Assembly (NCBI GenBank): GCA_905373085.1
Contig: CAJPRR010000098.1
Span: 1 to 8,599, forward strand
Direction of reading: 5' to 3'
From: an uncultured Selenomonas sp.
Lineage (GTDB): Bacteria; Bacillota; Negativicutes; Selenomonadales; Selenomonadaceae
DNA: 8,599 nt
Of the stretch, positions 5,935-8,599 are shown in pieces (position 1 is the first letter of the stretch; every line of letters starts with the position of its first letter). The notes below the pieces were generated by a model. The model was given only the letters and a program-made list of their open reading frames with translations, did not search any database and was not told the origin of the DNA. The translations under genes and the position numbers were made by a program.

Positions 5935-8544
5935 TCATACATATTTGAGGAACCAGCGCAGGATGCCTTCCCAGATTTCCCCTGCCCTGTGCTTCGCCTT
6001 TTCCCAGCCCTTGTACTCGCTCGTGTAAAGGACGCGCTCCTCCTTGCTCTCGCGCCCCGTTTCCGTCAGGACGCGCACTTTCTTGAAAACGCCGTCGTAA
6101 ACATCGTCGGCGAGATTGCGCTGACTCCACGCCTCGCCCTGCCAAGAGGCGCCGAGGAAAACCGCGCCGCGCTCCGTGCGGGAGACGGCGAGATCCTCAG
6201 GACCTGTATGCCCGTCGACTTCGACGCTCAGGCGGTCGTCCGAAAGATGAATCGCGATCCTGCACTTGCCGCGGCGATGGAAACTCTCGCTCCCCTCGTA
6301 GGGAGCGGCGCCGTCCTCGACGGCAGCGGCGTACGTCTCGCGCTCTTCATTTGCGCGTCCCATGTACTCGTTGGCCGCGGCGGGCGAGGGCGCATAGCGC
6401 GCAAAGGCCTCGTTTTCCGCAATCTTCGCTTCCTTGTGCGCCTCCTCGACCGAAACGATCTTCTCGCCGAGAATCACGGGCAGTTTTTCCCGGTAAAGTT
6501 CGCGCTTTGCGCCGCCCGCGATTTCTGTCACAACGAGCTGGTCGTTGACGAGCGTGACGCAGACGGCGTCCGAAAGATCGTCGGAACTTCTGAGGAAGAT
6601 CTGCTGCGAGCCGAAGGCGTTGCCCTCAAGCTCCGCTTCCAGGCGGAGGTCGCGCAAATCTTCGACGTCCGTGAGACGGGCGAGCGCCTTGCCTTCGGGC
6701 AGCGTCGTCAAGATCAGCGTCTCCTCGTGGGCTTCGAGCGCCCCTTCCTTGAGATCCCAGGCGCGGCGCCCTTCCTCGCGCCCTTCGACAAAGGAGAGGG
6801 CGCCGTCCGTATCGTAGTTGATGCGCATGAGCAGGTGGTTGATCGGCCAGTATGGCTGCGGCTGCATGCGCGTGAGGTCGTAGAGGCTGCTCGTACGCTT
6901 GTTGAGCACGAAGCCCTCGCGGTTGAAATTCATCGGGAAGGAATCGCGGATCTCGCGCTCGTTGACGGCGCTGACGCGCGGATTGTTGCCGAAGCGCCCC
7001 GTATTCGCATGCATGAGCACATGCGCCTTGGGCACGTAGCCGAGTTCCTCCGCGTAGATGTCGCGAAGACGCGCGTAGTCGTAGGCGACGCGCCGTTCCA
7101 TCTGGCGCTCGCTCTCCGTCGGCACGCCGTCCTTGTCGCGGATGTAGTCCATCAAGTAGTGGTTGTAGCGGCGGCCAAGATAGCCGCGCACCATGTCGAA
7201 GCGCAGCGGGTCAAGCTCGCCGAGAAAGTCGTCGTAACGGTCGAAAACATTGATGTAAGCGAGGCGATAGCCGTTCGACCCCATCTCCCAGAAGGTCGAG
7301 CTTTCCATCTCGTGCAAGTCCTTGGGACTCAGGAACTTCGTATCTTCCTTGGCAAACTTCTCGGGGTACGTCATCATCGTCGCCTTGAAGTTCAAGTCCT
7401 CCATGATCTCCTGCGCGAAGATCGCCGTGTCGCGCCGCCCGTCCTCGAACATGAGGAAGAGCGAACGCTCGGGCAGGTTCTTTCCCTCGCGGTAGTAGTC
7501 GAGGACGTCCTGCTGCGAGATGGTCACATAGCCCTGGCTCTTAAGCTCGGTGAGATGACGGCGCAGCTCCTCCTTGCCGATGAGCGTCGAGGTATCGCCG
7601 TTTCGATCGACGCCGAAGTAGGAGAGGGCGATGAAGCCCTTGTCTTCCGCCCCTGCCGCCGCAGCCGCCGAGGCGTCGTACGTCTTGAGCGTGAAAAACA
7701 GCTCGAAGATCGCGACGAGCGCGACGGCGATGCAGACGAATTCCACGGCTGTGCGCACCTTCTTGCGGCGGTTCTTTCGCTGCGTGAAGGCAGCGTCAGC
7801 AAGTGCGGACTGCGCTTGCTGACACTTGTGCTGTGATGCCGGCTGCTGCTGTGCCGGCTGCTGCGCTTGCGGCTGCGGCGGCACTGGCGGCGGCTCCTGC
7901 TGCGGCGCCGGCTGCTCCTGCTCGGGCGCGGACTGTGCTGCCGGCTGCTCCTGCTGCATCGGCGGCTGCGCTGCCGGCGGCTGCTCTCGCTCGGGCGCGG
8001 GCTGTGCTTCCGGCTGCTCCTGCTGCATCGGCAGCTGCTCTCGCTCGGGCGCGGGCTGCATCGGCGATTGCCGTGTCTGCTGCGACGACTGCTCCTGCTG
8101 CGGCGCCGGCGCCGTTTGCTGCACCTGCGGCGATGCAGCAAACGGCACGACGGGAACCCACTGCGGACTCCCCTGCGCATCGGGCACGCACATCAGAAAC
8201 GGCACGCCCTGCACGCTCGGCATGCCACGCACATTTGACATGTTCTGCAGGCCGGGCACGAACTGCTCCGGCTGCTGCGTCCCGCCGTCGGCGGCGGGCG
8301 GCTGCACATACGGCATGTACAGCGGCTGCATATAGAGCGGCGTCCCCTGCGCAGACGGCTGCGTGCCCTGCCCATGCGGCATCATCCCCTGCGCGGGCGG
8401 CGGCACGCTTCCCGCGGCAGGCGCGTCGCCCTGTGCCGGCGCCGCTTGGCGGCCGGCCGCTTTCGCCGCTTCCTGCAGCGCCTGCGCCTCCTTGGCTCGT
8501 GACAGTCCCTGTCCCAAGCGCACGAATACACGTTTCTTCTTCAT
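5935..8544 (-). CDS. Type II membrane protein: Pro/Gln-rich cytoplasmic tail, TM helix, degenerate IcaB/PgaB-like deacetylase domain, concanavalin-like domain
   Basis: The 869-residue product starts at an ATG with GAGAGGG just upstream. Residues 1-255 are low-complexity Pro/Gln/Ala, with a repeat of about 17 residues (PMQQEQPxAQxAPExEQ) at 172-188 and 195-211. A basic cluster RKNRRKKVR (256-264) precedes the only transmembrane helix (265-285), placing the tail in the cytoplasm and the rest outside. Residues 303-400 follow the IcaB/PgaB plan: FIALSYFGVD, a helix ending LKSQGYVTISQQDVLDYY, then LFLMFEDG (362-369) and ATMMTY. The usual TFDDG is MFEDG (E367, D368), and the metal-binding HSxxH position reads EMGSNGYRL, with no histidine; MH at 511-512 may be the last motif. 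Activity is therefore doubtful. Residues about 610-830 look like a beta-rich jelly roll (RLEAELEG...QIFLRSSDD; CRIAIHLSDDRLSVEVDG), with a charged helical insert at 697-740. The last 25 residues form an amphipathic helix. It probably binds or processes a polysaccharide at the membrane alongside the downstream GH18 and deacetylase genes. Confidence 0.82.
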   Translation of the reverse strand: MKKKRVFVRLGQGLSRAKEAQALQEAAKAAGRQAAPAQGDAPAAGSVPPPAQGMMPHGQGTQPSAQGTPLYMQPLYMPYVQPPAADGGTQQPEQFVPGLQNMSNVRGMPSVQGVPFLMCVPDAQGSPQWVPVVPFAASPQVQQTAPAPQQEQSSQQTRQSPMQPAPEREQLPMQQEQPEAQPAPEREQPPAAQPPMQQEQPAAQSAPEQEQPAPQQEPPPVPPQPQAQQPAQQQPASQHKCQQAQSALADAAFTQRKNRRKKVRTAVEFVCIAVALVAIFELFFTLKTYDASAAAAAGAEDKGFIALSYFGVDRNGDTSTLIGKEELRRHLTELKSQGYVTISQQDVLDYYREGKNLPERSLFLMFEDGRRDTAIFAQEIMEDLNFKATMMTYPEKFAKEDTKFLSPKDLHEMESSTFWEMGSNGYRLAYINVFDRYDDFLGELDPLRFDMVRGYLGRRYNHYLMDYIRDKDGVPTESERQMERRVAYDYARLRDIYAEELGYVPKAHVLMHANTGRFGNNPRVSAVNEREIRDSFPMNFNREGFVLNKRTSSLYDLTRMQPQPYWPINHLLMRINYDTDGALSFVEGREEGRRAWDLKEGALEAHEETLILTTLPEGKALARLTDVEDLRDLRLEAELEGNAFGSQQIFLRSSDDLSDAVCVTLVNDQLVVTEIAGGAKRELYREKLPVILGEKIVSVEEAHKEAKIAENEAFARYAPSPAAANEYMGRANEERETYAAAVEDGAAPYEGSESFHRRGKCRIAIHLSDDRLSVEVDGHTGPEDLAVSRTERGAVFLGASWQGEAWSQRNLADDVYDGVFKKVRVLTETGRESKEERVLYTSEYKGWEKAKHRAGEIWEGILRWFLKYV
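7912..8064 (-). repeat. In-frame direct repeats coding the Pro/Gln/Glu-rich tail
   Basis: Two near-identical 51-base copies (7981-8031 and 7912-7962) are spaced 69 bases apart, and a shorter related copy lies at 8035-8064. All are in the reading frame of the 869-residue protein and encode PMQQEQP-type units followed by APEREQ/APEQEQ. The surrounding DNA from about 7800 to 8130 is built from CTG/GGC-like triplets. Such repeats can expand or contract by slippage without breaking the frame, so tail length may vary between strains. Confidence 0.7.
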
Positions 8545-8599
8545 GCTACCCTCTCCGCCGCCTTGTCGAGTATGACACGGCCTTCCTTCTCCTTCTTTT
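8541..8599 (-). CDS. C-terminal end of an unidentified protein (5' part outside window)
   Basis: One - strand frame is open from the right edge to a TGA at 8541-8543 and encodes KKEKEGRVILDKAAERVA, a charged helical tail typical of a real C-terminus. Its stop overlaps the ATG of the 869-residue gene as ATGA, the usual sign of translational coupling, and that gene's ribosome binding site lies inside this frame. The other two frames look less protein-like. Only 18 residues are visible, so no function can be given; because of coupling it probably belongs to the same polysaccharide-related operon. Confidence 0.55.
   Translation of the reverse strand, partial: KKEKEGRVILDKAAERVA

Noticed and set aside
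4648..7836. A 1062-codon open frame on the + strand across the deacetylase/GH18 operon
   Set aside because: It runs antisense to three well-supported genes with clear family motifs. Its translation is Arg/Leu/Val/Ala-rich without domains, as expected for the shadow of GC-rich coding DNA.
7912..8064. Possible CRISPR array
   Set aside because: Repeats are in frame, few, imperfect and directly coding for a PMQQEQP-type unit; there are no unique spacers or cas genes.
7826..8335. A 169-codon Cys/Gly-rich + strand frame resembling a metallothionein-like or keratin-like protein
   Set aside because: It is the antisense reading of the CTG/GGC-rich repeats that encode the Pro/Gln tail; no ribosome binding site and no independent support.

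Overview
The window holds parts or all of seven protein-coding genes in two converging blocks. The high GC content, the GTG/TTG starts, the secreted and lipid-anchored proteins and the overall gene character would suit a Negativicutes bacterium (a Selenomonas-like diderm Firmicute). That placement is an impression from the sequence, not a demonstrated assignment.

Left block, + strand (1-2880). It opens with the 3' part of an MgtC/SapB-family membrane protein gene (start outside the window). After a 208-base gap with a strong extended -10 promoter and a perfect 8-bp leader hairpin comes a complete glutamate/aspartate/dicarboxylate:cation symporter (DAACS family) with all transport-site signatures. 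A small exported protein of unknown function follows 9 bases after its stop. A strong intrinsic terminator closes the block.

Right block, - strand (8599 down to 2880). Four genes are packed as one apparent operon. (i) The C-terminal tail of an unidentified protein overlaps the next start by ATGA. (ii) An 869-residue type II membrane protein has a long Pro/Gln-rich cytoplasmic tail, one transmembrane helix, an extracytoplasmic IcaB/PgaB-like deacetylase domain lacking its metal-binding histidines, and a probable concanavalin-like beta domain. (iii) A lipoprotein carries a GH18-type glycoside hydrolase domain. (iv) An exported protein has two NodB (CE4) deacetylase domains, the first with its active site erased and the second intact. 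The promoter of this operon lies beyond the right edge.

The right block is the main point of interest. Known polysaccharide-modifying exoenzymes combine a deacetylase and a glycoside hydrolase (PgaB, PelA). Here the same two activities are spread over three envelope proteins with three NodB-like domains, of which only one looks catalytically complete. The simplest inference is an envelope complex that binds, deacetylates and trims an amino-sugar polymer (exopolysaccharide or peptidoglycan), with the degenerate domains serving as binding or scaffold modules. No tRNA, rRNA, CRISPR array, insertion sequence or phage gene was seen.
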